Positions 34,721 to 46,821 of a stretch of DNA of 64,000 bases are shown here, one piece after another (position 1 is the first letter of the stretch; each line of letters opens with the position of its first letter). Source of the stretch: Calonectria ilicicola (lineage: Eukaryota; Ascomycota; Sordariomycetes; Hypocreales; Nectriaceae); the NCBI GenBank assembly GCA_020809705.1, contig CP085827.1, forward strand, positions 5,394,001-5,458,000. The letters run 5' to 3'. The notes below the pieces were generated by a model. The model ran no database searches. It saw only the letters and a list, made by a program, of their open reading frames with translations, and was not told the origin of the DNA. Both the position numbers and the translations under genes were made by a program.

Positions 34721-34864
34721 CCGGGGCGCCGGTCCGGATTGATCCGCGCGGGGGGCGAGATTTGATTTCATTCATAACGTCTCATCAACCCCAACTCCAT
34801 CGCCGAGTTTCATATCTGACTACACCACCCATACCGTCGAGTTCTACACCCGACTACTGCCAAT

Positions 34865-36244
34865 ATGTCGTTCCCAGTCATTCACCTGAGGTCCGAGACC
34901 AAGCCTAAGGAGCGCCGCTCTCCATGTACATCCCCCTCTGGCCACATTTTTCGAGTTACTCTGCTAACGGTATAGTGTCACCCGAGACGGCCAAGGCCCT
35001 CATTGAGGCCGGCTATACTGTTCGAGTAGAAGACTGGGCAGACCGCATTTACAAAACTGATGAGTTCAGGGCTGTCGGTGCTGAGATTGTCCCGGCTGGC
35101 TCATGGAGAGATGCCCCCAAGGAGGATATCATCCTGGGCTTGAAGGAGATCGAATCCGATGGCCGTATGTTTTCCTCACCAGCCATGTAACGAGTGTGAT
35201 TGCTAAATTTCACCACAGTTCCTTTGCCGCATGCGTATATACATTTCCAGCATGTTTTCAAAAATCAGTCGGGCTGGGAAACTGATCTTCCTCGTTTCTC
35301 CAAGGCTGGGGGCTTACTCTACGATTTGGAATTTTTAACTGATGAAAACGGTCGTAGGGTCGCCGCAGTTAGTGATATCTGATCTCCGTTGTTGAAATCA
35401 CAGCTTCTAACTACCTGTATTAGTTCGGCTTTTGGGCTGGATATGCCGGCGCATCATTGGCACTTCTGTCATGGGCACAACAAATCCTTCACCCTGGAGT
35501 CCCTCTGGGTCCAGTTCCACTGTTTGATTCTGCTTCTGATCTAACTAATCTCGTTCGAAGCAAGGTCGAGGAGGCGGTCCCGGCAAACAATGGCCAGTGG
35601 CCTCGTGTGATTGTCATTGGCGCCTTGGGACGATGCGGCAAGGGAGCTGTTTCCGCATCAAAGACTATCGGAGTGCCTGAAGAAGCCATTCTGCAGTGGG
35701 ACTTGGCCGAGACTAAGGAGAAGAGCGGGCCTTACGATGAAATCAGTCAGAGCGACGTTTTTGGTGAGTTTTATGATAGAAGTCAGCGTGTTTGGTGTTG
35801 ACCATGATACCCAGTAAACTGCGTCTATTTAGGAGCCAACAAACAGCCTCCTTTTGTGACAGCCGAATCTTTATCGAGTCCTGGACGAAGATTGCTCACA
35901 ATCGCAGATGTATCTTGTGATCCAAACGTGAGTTACTGTGTTTCAGTTGTTGCAAGGCATCGAATGGCTGACTTCTTCATCAGAGCGAGAACAACCCAAT
36001 TCCCATCTACTCCGAATACAGCAACTTCGAGAGCCCTACAGTTCCTGCTTCTGCCAAGATTGAGGGTCCCGAAGTCCGCATCATTTCCATTGACCATCTC
36101 CCAACCATGGTTGCTCGAGAGTCGAGCGATGAGTACTCTTCGTTGCTGCTGCCAAGCCTGCTGACCTTGAACCGCCGGGATACCGAGGGTGTCTGGACAA
36201 GGGCAGAGAAGACCTACCGAGACCGAGTTGCAGAACTGCCTTAG
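34865..36244 (+). CDS. LYS1: Saccharopine dehydrogenase (NAD+, L-lysine-forming)
   Basis: Exons 34865-34925, 34976-35164, 35219-35367, 35424-35763, 35815-35927 and 35984-36244 encode 370 residues; yeast Lys1 has 373. All five introns (50-56 bp) have GT/AG borders and keep the frame. The enzyme catalyses the last step of the fungal alpha-aminoadipate pathway, releasing lysine and 2-oxoglutarate from saccharopine. Family signatures are [20 protein letters not shown] at the N-terminus, [40 protein letters not shown] and [13 protein letters not shown]. The nucleotide-binding loop is [12 protein letters not shown], followed by [35 protein letters not shown] and [19 protein letters not shown]. It is intact, with a normal C-terminus. 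The TGACTCA element upstream suggests amino-acid-starvation control. Confidence 0.95.
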
Positions 36245-36480
36245 AGTAGCTGATTCGTCTTATTAAAAGAAAAAGGGTCGTGAACACTATTGTTTCCGTC
36301 GGGATAATTGAAATTGTTACAGTTCCTGAATTTGTCCTAGGAAGTATCAAATCATGTACATGTCCTAGTGGAATAGTGACTTGTTTTCAGTGCAAGACTT
36401 GTTTGAGTTGTCAATTCATTTTGCTCTTCATGAACACTTTGGGCGCTATAACCAATACAACTAGTTCCTTACGGTCTTAT
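36245..36480. other. 3' flank of the saccharopine dehydrogenase gene
   Basis: Probable 3' untranslated region. No other signal was seen. Confidence 0.4.
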
Positions 36481-36489
36481 AACGTTAAT

Positions 36490-36820
36490 GTGGCGTAACG
36501 AAACTTCACTTTAACTCCTCTTATAATGTTGAATCGGTAATACTAGCAACTACGAAATAGGGATGATGCATATTTGCCTACAGTTCGTGACTGATTCCTC
36601 CGATAGCTATTAATGACTGACTATATCAACCATGCAATAATTTAGGACACTATTAAGTAACATAGATAATTCAACCGTCAATTACAATGCATTCAAATGG
36701 CTTTACGCTCTGGGTCTGAGTTATATTGCCCTATGGGGTATACGTTCTCTGAGTTGCAAGACCTAGAACTATATGGTCAAAAAATGGTTGAAATTTGTGC
36801 TCTGTAAGTTATATTATTAT
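36490..36820 (+). repeat. Dispersed coding-like repeat, copy B
   Basis: Partner of 1740-2060. The frame at 36691-36807 is uninterrupted up to the donor-like GTAAGTTATAT (IQMALRSGSELYCPMGYTFS, then ELQDLELYGQKMVEICAL). Its upstream part has stops and frameshifts where copy A is open. The two copies therefore decayed independently from one coding ancestor. Confidence 0.65.
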
Positions 36821-36997
36821 ACGTCCAAATATATAGTCAAATCACGTGATAAATCTGCCGGCTATAGGAGCAGATTTACCCAATTAATTAGAGGATGAAG
36901 TCCATTACAATTCATATCACTAGACCTACCTTGAGTCCCGTGTTGTGAGTCTGATGATCGTACGAATCCAGCAATACCGACGAATCCGTCGGCTAAC

Positions 36998-37212
36998 ACA
37001 GTAAGTCCGCCCCCAGAAGGGGCGGCTTTTCTCTGCAATTTCGCGGTTGCCTGGCGAAAAAATAAAAATAAAACATAAATAAAAAGTAAGGAAATAAATT
37101 AGATGTATTATTTATTTATTTATTTTTAGCTGTCAAATTAATATTTTGAATAGTCAAGTCCTGGAGTGTCCTAGGTGAAGATGTCACTGGAAGACAATCT
37201 TTCAATATTGCT
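36998..37212. mobile_element. Worn MITE-like element, family 1
   Basis: The left end ACAGTAAGTCCGCCCCC resembles the left end at 3532. The core is (AAAT/TTTA)-rich. The right end has ATGTCACTGGAAGACAATCT followed by TTCAATATTG, similar to the right end at 27831-28066 but with the terminal G-rich block lost. Confidence 0.4.
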
Positions 37213-37472
37213 GCCCCCAACGTGCTAAGGACTGCTTTCCAATCAACCAGCATTCCGACTGTGAGCAGCCCACAAAAAAACGAGCTACCCCTCCATCAAT
37301 TGGACCCCTCCCCCACCTCGGGAAACACAAGGCCAGCCTTGCCCATCAACTCCACACGCACGACCTTGTCTCAATACCTCTCTTTGCCCAGACACAAAAA
37401 ACCACCCATACACCCACCACGACCTCACCTCCCAATCGCCAAACCCCCTCCCCCTCGGAAAAAGACACCACA

Positions 37473-37817
37473 ATGTCCGCCGAAGACGAGACCCAGCCCG
37501 TCGCCAAGTCCGCCGAGGACCGCAAGGCCGCCTCCGCCCTCGCCAGCCTCGACGCCGATGAGTCCGGCGGCGCGCAAAACGTCGACGCCGATGCCGTCAA
37601 CAAGGCCATGAAGACCCTTGGCGGCGGGAGCAGCGCCGGCGCCCCTAAGAAGCCCGCCGCAGCTGCCATCAAGGTCGATGCCGCCGACGTCGCCCTGCTC
37701 GTCGAAGAGCTTGAGCTGCCCAAGCCCAAGGCCACCGAGCTGCTCAAGAGCCACGAAGGCGACGCCGTCAAGGCCATGCGCGCCTACGTCAACGCCTCTG
37801 GAGTGACGGCCAACTAG
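37473..37817 (+). CDS. HYPK-like UBA protein, NatA regulator
   Basis: 114 residues, one exon. The acidic, Ala-rich N-terminal half contains AEDRKAASALASLDADE and VNKAMKTLGG. The C-terminal 45 residues (KVDAADVALLVEELELPKPK, then ATELLKSHEGDAVKAMRAYV) form the HYPK-type UBA three-helix bundle. Family knowledge: HYPK binds the Naa10-Naa15 N-terminal acetyltransferase at the ribosome and modulates its activity, and also has chaperone-like roles. Length and order fit fungal HYPK. ATG 37473 follows a pyrimidine/A-rich leader (ACACCACAATG). The gene lies just downstream of a worn MITE, whose end is about 260 bp before the start. Confidence 0.88.
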   Translation: MSAEDETQPVAKSAEDRKAASALASLDADESGGAQNVDADAVNKAMKTLGGGSSAGAPKKPAAAAIKVDAADVALLVEELELPKPKATELLKSHEGDAVKAMRAYVNASGVTAN

Positions 37818-38497
37818 AAGTGTAGACGACCTGCCATATAAAAAGAAAGAGAAATGAAAGGACACGGGTAAAGAGATGAATGGGAAAATATATACATGGA
37901 CCAGGTTGGGCCTCGGCAAAGGGAGGACAGCAGAAGCAGTCGTGAATGGGACTGTGACGACAAGTTTGGTCACAACCACCGCCTCAAAATACACTGCGCC
38001 AAATCAAACAAGCCGGAAAACAAAAGCGAGGTCAAGATATTCATCAGCGATGAGATACGCGACACGTTATAAACACCGGGGTGGATTGGACGTTGCAGCA
38101 TTGCCTTGATGAAATGGTTCGAGGCTAGTCGTGTCGTTGACATCAATCAATACAACAAAACATACTTTGAACAAATCACACCTCGACATTTTAAACCTTC
38201 TTAAACGCACCCGCGTGGGGCTATTAACATTGTCTTGTGAATGAGCGAAATTTCGTTTCGCTGTCCCGTTACCCGTACCAAATCAAAACCAAAACCAAAC
38301 CAACCGATCCTACTTTATAACGCCAATACACCAACGATCCTGTATGCCACCTTTGCGCGAGTATCCAGTCCCAAGAACGAGCGTTACCTGCGCGTCCAGC
38401 CAGGTACGAAATATAAAAAATACAAATGTACTCCTTCCAAAAAAATACAAATCCAAGTACAGGTATCCGAGCGATTCACACAAAAAGCTGATTGCGC
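37818..38497. other. Intergenic between convergent genes
   Basis: Short AAACCAAA-rich words near 38283-38300 lie within probable 3' regions. No gene was recognised. Confidence 0.4.
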
Positions 38498-41400
38498 CTA
38501 TTTCCAAGTGCGAGCCAGAGGGCTGCCAATCTTGGGCGCGAACTGAAGACTCTTGCGGCGTGCAGCCATCAGTCTGATGAGCACCTGGTCATCCTTTTCA
38601 GGGCTGAGGGATCCTGCAGCCATCTGATGGTAGGCGCTCTCACGGAAGACGTTCTTCTTGGGCGGGCATGTACGCGTAAGAAGGGGCTCCTTCTTGGTTG
38701 GGGACTCGTCCATGTCATCGTCATCATAGCCAGAGGGGGTCTCGGGCACGAGGTTGGCCGCATAGCGGGCGACAGCGTCCGGAGCAGGAGTCTTGGGAAC
38801 AGGAGTCAAAACCATGTTGGACCATTCAATGTCATCGTCCATGTCATCATCCACGTTTTCCGCGGGAGTGTACATCCAGTTAGAGCTCTGGCGCCGGTTC
38901 TTGGGCGTGATTGGCGTTCCTGAAGCACGACGGTCCTTGCTAGGGCTGCTGACGAGTGTTCCATTCAAGTTGGCCAGTGCCACGGGCTCCATACTCTTGC
39001 GGCGGCGAGCGCCACCCCGAGGAGTCATCTTGGTGTTGATGTAGTAAGGTGCTTCATCCAACCACTCGTTTTCTCGCTCACAACTATTTTGCATTAGTTC
39101 ATGCCATCAAGACGCTAATGTGTAAAAGGGAAAAAACTTACTCAAGCACCCAGCTGACGCCGACACACTGGACGACGCCCTTGGTTTGGCGGACTCTCTC
39201 GAGAGTTCGCTTGCCACCGTCCTTGAAGACGACGTGGGTAATACCAGGCTTACCCGAAGAAAAGTCATCGCTGGGGCTCCAGTTCCAAGACTTGACGCAC
39301 TTCGCACCCATCTGCGTGAGGAGTTCAACAAAGATGCTGCTGGCATCGGCTCCCTCGCTGGTGTGAACGTCAACGAAGACAACGGCACCGCACAGCAGAA
39401 CTGGATCGACATCCCTTCGAGGAGTGCGAGCAGGAGTTCCAATTGAGGACCACAGGTCGGCCTTGGATGGGGTGACGGGGTTTGGTGTTGAGGGAGTAGA
39501 GGCAAACTCCACGTTGGTCACGGGCAAACTCTTCCTGGGCCCAGTAGGGCGCTTGGGGGCCACGCGAGCAGCAGTAAAGCTACGCTTCTTGAGAGGGCTT
39601 GGGGTCGAGTCATCGGCAGGCTTTAGCGGGATCTTGGTGGTGGTGTTGAAGGTCTTCATGACAGGACGAACAGGAGTGGTAGGAACATGAGCCTGCTGGC
39701 TGCTCATGGCAGGGTCGACAGGAATCTGGTTCTCGTCCCCATACTCCTGACTGGCCTCAGAGAGTGTGTCATCAAAAGCGTCGCCATTGTTGGCTGCTGC
39801 GTCGAGCACCTCAGGCTCAAGAAGAGACATCTCGTTGGCCTCATGAGCCAATGCAACATCTTCTTCAGTGACCATGAGATCTTCGTTAAAGGCAGGATCT
39901 TGTACATTTTCTGCCTGGTTCTCGAGGTTACCACGAACAGTCATCTCATCATCAAAGTAATGAGGCGAAGCTTGAACAGAGGGAACAGAAGGCTGTCCCC
40001 GAGAGCTTCGTCGGCCAAGGGGAGCCATCTTCACTGGACTGGTTGCAGCCCAGGATCCAAATCGCTCGGCGAGAGCAGTGAAGCCACCTGCAGGTGGCTT
40101 GACCTGAGTCCGCTGAGATTTTGGTGTCTTAGTTGGGGTAGTTGGAACTACTCGGGCGCTGTGCTCCATCTCATCATCAGATTCAGAGTTTGTGTTGTCG
40201 TAAGGGTCAAGATCCTTTTGTCTCAGTTGGTAGACGGGGTTCTCAGGCTCAACGGGCGATTTAGGAGAAGTGGACTCGGCGGAAGCCGGGTCCTCATCTT
40301 CAATTAAAGCTGCCACCTCATCAACCGCCATACCGTCCTCCTCAAGAGGCTCCTCCATCATTTGTTCCTCCTGTTCCATCTGAGGCTCGTCAACAATCCC
40401 CATGTCCTTCTTGTAGACAGGGTCTGCATAACGAGGCAGAACGGCCGACAAGCGGCCTGGGAACTGGATATTCTCCATAGGCTCAGTGAAGGGATCATCT
40501 GCAAGATCGCCCACGGTGACGCCGGGCTCTTCCTCCATCATCAGCTTCTCTGATGGGCGAGCGGAGCTGGCAGGAGTAGGGGTGGACATGACGAGGGGCT
40601 TCATGATCGGCGCCTCACCAAGGTCAGAGTAATCCTGGTGTCGAGGCTCGGTGAGCGGAACAAGCCCAGGGAAAGATCGCTTTGCGGGTGATTGAAGGAG
40701 CGAGGCCTTCATTGCTGACTGGGAGTGCTGGGTAGTAGAAGTGCTGCCAAAGTTGATGCCCTTGATTGGCGAAGGGGGTCTCTTGGCGGCAGACTGCAGC
40801 AGAGTAGCCTTGAGGGGAGAAGTGCTCCCTCCCTGAGCGGCGTCGTTTCCAGCTTGTTTCATTGTAGAGCCTGGTAGGGTAATGGGGCCAATACGTCGAG
40901 CAGGAGACTTCATCGTATCATGCACTGGAGCGGAGGGCAATCTACGGGCGGGAGATGTCAGGACGCTAGCGCCAAGGTTTGGAGGGTTTAGGACGGTGTC
41001 GGCCGATGTTGTTTCCTCTACGGACTCGATATCTTCTTCGGGCTCGGCCATCTTGGTGGCTGTGGGCGGCTTGATGGGTTGCTTCATCAACGGCTTGACT
41101 GGCGTCGTCTCACCTGCGAGCTCGTCTTCGGAATCGTCTTTGGATACGGGAATCTGGGTAATCTTCTTAGGGCTCAGAGGCTTTGTGTCTGTCGTTGCGG
41201 TTCTTACCGCCGCTCTTGTGGTCCGGGTGCTGACGGCAGCACCGCGCTTGGCCGGTCGGCCCCGGAGCCCACCACCAACATTCTCCTTATCCTCAGCACG
41301 AGGCTCGACGTTTTCCTTGTCCGGTTCCTGGAACTTGACGCTCTTCTTTCGCACTACTGTCTTGGTCGTGGCCTTGGCAGCAGCAGAAGCAGTTGTTGAT

Positions 41401-41855
41401 CTTGAAGAAGTGGGGGCACGAGTCCTGGTTGTCTTGGTGGGAGGCTCGGCGGCTGGCTCTTCGGCCGCAGCAGCTGCGACCACCTTCCTTGGCCGCCCTC
41501 GGGCGACCTTGGATGGTGCAGTCTCCTCTTTGGAAGCAACTGTAGTGGTGGTTGCAGGCTTTCTGATAACTCGAGTGCGAGTTGTCTTTGCAGGGGCCTC
41601 GACCTCTGCAGGTTCATCGGCCTTGCGCGGCCGGCCTCGCGGCCTTCTTGTGGCTGGCACTCCGCGCTGCTCGTCTTCATCTTCCTCGTGCTCATCTGCA
41701 CGCGTTTTTCTCTTGGCTGCAGTACTTTTTGTGCCGGCTGTCGCAGTACTTCTCGCTCTGGCGGAAGCTGTGACGATCTTGGTGCTTTTCACGGTGGCTT
41801 CAGTGCCCTTGGCCGCCGCGCGTGCGCGCGTTACTCTCTTGGGCGGCGAGTCCAT
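38498..41855 (-). CDS. BRCT and AT-hook nuclear protein, probable cell-cycle/genome-stability factor
   Basis: Exons 39142-41855 and 38498-39083 with a 58-bp intron (GTAAGT...AATAG). The junction restores SWVLDCERENEW, the end of a BRCT domain. 1099 residues. AT-hooks are at RPRGRPRKA (about 71-79) and ARGRPRKVV (118-126), with a weaker RGRPAK later. The long middle part is disordered, with many SP/TP sites and repeated SPARR/SPAKR words (LTSPARRLPSAP, KSPARRIGP, LLQSAAKRPPSPIKG, LLQSPAKRSFPG), as expected of a CDK substrate. A single BRCT domain lies at about 820-915 (VDPVLLCGAVVFVDVHTSEG; GITHVVFKDGGKRTLERVRQ; CVGVSWVLDC). The tail carries more SP/TP sites (GTPITPKNRRQSS, PETPSGYDDDD). It resembles fungal MCPH1/checkpoint-type BRCT proteins, but exact orthology is unknown. 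Confidence 0.85.
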
Positions 41856-44800
41856 GATTCCGATGGGTTTGCTGTGTAAGTGGTGTTAGGTTAGTAGAAA
41901 GAGGTTTGACAAGAATTCAGTCGGTCATGGTGGGTTGGCACAATGCTGTTGATAGAGGGAGGGTTGGCATACGCACTCTTCTTGTTGTCAAAGACGTGTT
42001 TGGTGCTGTTACCCCGACAACGCGCCACTTTCGTAGATCAGCACAGCTCTGGAATAGTGGTGCCGGAATGTACGAGGGTTTGGAGGCGTTGATTCGTCCG
42101 TCGTCCCCCACTTCAGGTCTTGCTCAATCAGGATCTCCACAAGGCCCGGATAATCCAATGGGCCGAATACAGCTTCCTCCAATGGGACTTGGGACTCGCG
42201 TAGCCCCACAGCACAGCAGCTCCTTAGGCGACCCGGTGCTAGCTGCTACTAGCTGCGGGAGCTTCATCTAGACTGGGCAAGTTTATGGTTCACCATAGCA
42301 GGCAAATGATGCTAAGCGCCGTTGCCACAGCCGCAATTTGGATGATTTGATTTCATCTTGAGTGCCGAGTCATGAGGTACACTGTCTAGTTTTGCTCATC
42401 GCGCTATTCGCTGCCTCTTTAGCGTAGGCAGCAGTCCCATTTTGGGTAAATTTGTGCCACTCATTCCGCTGTAATTAATTGGACTCCACTAAATCCGCTC
42501 CCGCGCCGCGTTCACGTTGCTCGCCCGCAAGAGCTTACCCTAATCCAGTGCTGTTTCTCAATATGTCTGAGATGCTTGGACTCCATAAACAAAGTAAACA
42601 AAACAATCCGAAGGCCTGTCAGTGGCATCATCTTCTCCTCTGAGGTGGCCATTGCATCATGCCCATCATCACTGCTCTGCAGTAGGGTAGGATGCGTCGG
42701 AAATAAAAGTGCAGAACTACTGCAGCCTATTTACTGCAGCCTATTTAACCCTGTTCCAAAACCTTTCTGGGGAACGCGACATGGTTCGTGCCACCAACTA
42801 AAAGGGCTTTTTTTCTTGAGAGAGTGATATTGTCGTGAATGGGATTCTTTTGTCGGGCGAGATAGATGGGAAATGAACCGTTTTATAATCGGCGATATGG
42901 CTGTTGAGTCGGATTTTACCATGCCCTGAGATTGGTCTCCCTACCCCATGTCTGCACCGTATAGAACTTAAATCCTAATCCATTTGATGTCACTAGTACA
43001 GTAATTCGCGATTGCCAAAATTTACCTGCCTAATTTAGCCACCTCTCACTTTTATGTCTGTTCTCGCTCCTTTGCATGCTATTTGCCACTCCGTACGGAG
43101 AATGCGGAGTGTTTATAGTTCAGATCCTTGAGTCACTCAATGGGAACGCTCACTCCACTTGGCCAAGCGAGATTTTTGCTCGTACTTGCATCGTTGTTAC
43201 CGAAGATCCGAGCGTGCGGGGAAGCAGCTTGAGCTTGAGATTGGCATAGAATTCGCCTGATTTGTTTCTTCATTCAAGAGTGAATGTTGATCTCCCATGA
43301 AACAAGCATGCTGCATAGTTGATTCATTGTTAATTCCATTGGCGACGCAAGACTTTTGATCTAATCTTGTAATTTTTCTTTAGACCGTATTGATTGAGTT
43401 ATGTATGACGTGACGTTGGTTGATGTGGCATAATTCGTCCCCTGCCTTCTCGTCTATTGCCTCAAGGAGGGAGATAGTTCAATTAAATTTATTGGATGAG
43501 GCATTTTCTATACACTTGAATTAGACAAGCATCTGAAACTTGGTATGATGAGTATAAAATTCTTTTCATGGGCTGGTTGGACCTCAAATTGTCGTACGAT
43601 GGAGGTGGGCACGGTTCAGAATTAGGCGTGGAGTTGAAGCGATAATTTCACTAGTCATGCCTGCACATAGGAAAGTGAGGTTTTCACTTCCCTTGTTGAC
43701 AAACAGCTAATTACGTATATTCGCAAAGAAGCCAGTGCTATTGATGCTAATTGATACGCGCCTTTATAGATTTGCCTTCTGGTGACTGAAGTAAGTAGTG
43801 TGCATTTCATTCTTTTCGAGTGCATGGGCCCAATTTAGGAAGATTTGGACTTTAGCCTTGGAGGAGACAAGGATACCAAGTCAAGCGACTACCCTTGACA
43901 CGGAGAAGCACAACATGCCGCAATATTGGTGGACAATAGCATCCATGTTGCGCGTGATTTTTATCGGGCAGATAGGACTCGGAACGGGGGAGTTACCGCT
44001 GCCATTATCAGACCAGTTCCCAAAGATGACTGGAGTTATAATATGTTAACATATGAAGCAATGTGAGAGACGTTTCATTTCGACCCACGCGCCTGGAATC
44101 CTCTTATGATGGGGAGTTGATTCAGAATCTTGCGACTTGCATGATGGGGTGACGTTGGTAAAGATAGTGTTGCAAACAGAGGCGTGATATGAAGCAGGAT
44201 GAGCGTTAATAAGCAGAGCTATCAGGAAATAGTTTTATGTAGTCTATCATGACGAGTCCCTTATTTTATGTTCGGGATGTTCGGGACCCCGGCCTTTTCT
44301 ATAGACAAACTCAGGAAGTAGAAGCCATTTCCCCGCCTTGGGTATGAAAGGTCTACGTGCCCACAGCGCGCCTCAATCAAAAGAGCACGCTAGCCACGCG
44401 GATATATACGACTACAGGTTTAAAGGATATTTATTTTACCAATTCGGATGAGGAAGATGAGTGAATCGAGTCCTAGCCCGTCTGGGGACTGCTTGTTATG
44501 GTGCTTGGGCGCGTTCAATCTCAATCAAGGAGGGGATGGCTTCCTTTCGCTTCTCAAGAAAAATCTGATATTTTACTGTCTCTAACTGCCCTCTTGGAAG
44601 AAAATTGAGCCGGAGTGCAAACAGATGATACGAGTCCGGAAGCACCGCGGGCTGATGATTAACGAAGTCGACCTTCCCAGCCGGGCACCCATTCAACTGG
44701 GACGGTGGCAAAAGGACCAGCAATTTATTTGAACTGCCAAATTGAAGCGAAATGCGATTTCAATTCAACTTATCTGGAAAGAAAAAAAAAATACCTTGCT

Positions 44801-46821
44801 CCTCACCTTTATCTTGACTGAAGCGTTGCAACGACTTTCAATCTCCTTCCAGGAGTGGATTTTGGACCGACTTGACATACGGATGCAGCCGGACCGAGCA
44901 AAAGTTCCCAAAGCTGCGGACTGGCCGGTCCTGCCAAGACACGATTCGGAGCGCACACCCATGATCGATTTGACCTGCAGCCAAGACCATCAGAGTGGGA
45001 TTCCGCCTGAGCCGCAGAGCCTATTTGACATCCAGCAGATTTCTAGAAGACAGCCGTACGATGTCCATGCTACCTTCAGCGTTAAAAGAGAAAAAAGGTT
45101 TGGCAGTGGGAAAAACTTGATCCGGACAGTTGTTTCTCATTGCTCTGTGCATTGCGGGAAAATAAAGATTAAAATTTCTCCGTAGTGTCCTGCTGAAACA
45201 TCCATGCGTCTGGATCCCGAAATATTGCACTCTGCCTCTCGAAAGCGGATCAAAGTCACTTCCACGCCTGCCTAGTGGGCCCATTATCTTTGTCGAAATC
45301 TTTCGATCCATTACGATAGCAGAAAAAGGCCACAGATTGCGATCGGAGGACATGTGGGATGCCATGGCCCGTAAACCAGGGCATGTTGGTACAGGGATCA
45401 CGTTTTGTTAGGCTCTTTCGGTTGAACGGTATTAGCGCCTTTTTGCCAAGAAACAACTGACCCCTAAGTCACCCTGCCTCGTCATATAGCTTGAGAAAAC
45501 CTGTGTAGCTTAGAAATCCGAGTCGTTGGAGGCTATGTAGAGAAAAAAACTGCGCGACTTGGCGCACTAGGAGCGATGCAATTCATGCCTTTCGCCTGGA
45601 CGAAGCGGTTCCGGTCGATGATTGGTGCAGTAATGGCACCCAGTAGCGAGTGATTTTCGGAGTCAGCGTTCCTCGATAAGGTATGAAACAAGGTTGAAAC
45701 TGGCGCCAATTATCGAACAACTGGGCCATACCTGGCCAAATTCTCACCGTGAGTTCCTGGAAGACTTCACCGCGTGCTGAATCTGGCGCAGCCTCCGTTC
45801 TTGGCAGTTTATGTGAGCATGAGTGATGACGGGTCTACAGACATGGGTTCTGGGTGCTGCTTGGCTACAAACCCGGTTTTCATCCCACCAAAGGGGCTCT
45901 GGATGGGGGTCACTTTTGGCTCCGCTGCGCGTTTAAACTTTTCCTCTAGCAATTAGCGGATGACATCGTGGTGCTTGAAACGGGCCTTCCCTCGTACTTT
46001 ACACAATTGACAGGGGCGACATACCGGCCATGGGGCGGTTTCATAAGCGAGATCGGCTATATGGGATGAATCAATTCGACAAATCAGACACCCATCACGA
46101 TTTTAAGGCACCTTGGCCATATTTACTTGGTGCACATCTTGTTGCAGTTACGCGGAAAGGATTTTTTAGAAGGATGGAAACTGCCCCCTGCTGTTGTGTT
46201 CTGCCACCACGGCTTGTTTGAGTTTACCATCCAACCATCCCTTTAATGTTTGCGCTTGCAAATCCCAACCTATGATCTTCATGGGCATCCGCTTGAAGCA
46301 CGCCCTACAACTGCCAAGAACTTGTGCCCCAAACACCCTGGATTCTGTTACTCAGCAATCCGAGAGAGAATGCGAGAATGGCCGACATCCCACTCTCAAT
46401 CCACCAACGGTTGAGACCCAATGGATTCGTCAAGTCTAGGACCAGGGACGGATCAGATAAGTCTATGTGCAACAAGCGTAATTTCGGGAGAGGAGCCAGG
46501 CTGGCGGGTCACTGTGGTATTGTGACATATGCTTAGTCCAGAACTCTATCATACGTTGCTCCGCCTTGCCTTGTTTCCAGAACTGGGACCCAATCGGGCA
46601 TATGAGTTGGCCCGAGGGCCCACGGTCTTGTCCGCTCCCGGGAGGAAGGTGGACGGGGGTTCCGATATTGCCTGCGAGGTGTCCGTTGGTCCTGTAGCTA
46701 CTGAGGCTTTGAGTTAAAAGGAGCCTCCCTTCCACCAGCTATACATTCCAGTCACTCGAATCTGACCCAACTTTTTCCTTCATTTCCACTTTCAATTCTA
46801 ACTTCAGCCTCTCCTTACACC
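41856..46821. other. 5-kb gene-free stretch between divergent genes
   Basis: Upstream of both the BRCT gene (-) and the FMN dehydrogenase gene (+). Frames of up to about 147 codons (44742-45185 +) have no domain or splice support. No tRNA, repeat array or transposon ends were seen. A GGGATGTTCGGGACCCCGG palindrome-like patch lies near 44275-44293. Confidence 0.45.

Larger units (their letters stand above)
32303..34864. other. 2.5-kb divergent promoter region, no confident gene
   Basis: This lies between the divergently transcribed DAHP synthase and saccharopine dehydrogenase genes. A minus-strand frame (33509-33949 from MATDSVAF, about 146 codons) has one hydrophobic stretch (FILTMVSCYLMRAITLLTQL) and a Lys/Asn-rich tail, but no family signature. 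An A+T-rich tract lies at 34393-34450. Confidence 0.4.

Noticed and set aside
41906..42271. 121-codon frame upstream of the BRCT gene
   Set aside because: Opposite orientation within the 5' flank, no signature; also open on the other strand.
44742..45185. 147-codon plus-strand frame
   Set aside because: Overlaps an equally long minus-strand frame (45021-45401), with no domain or splice sites.
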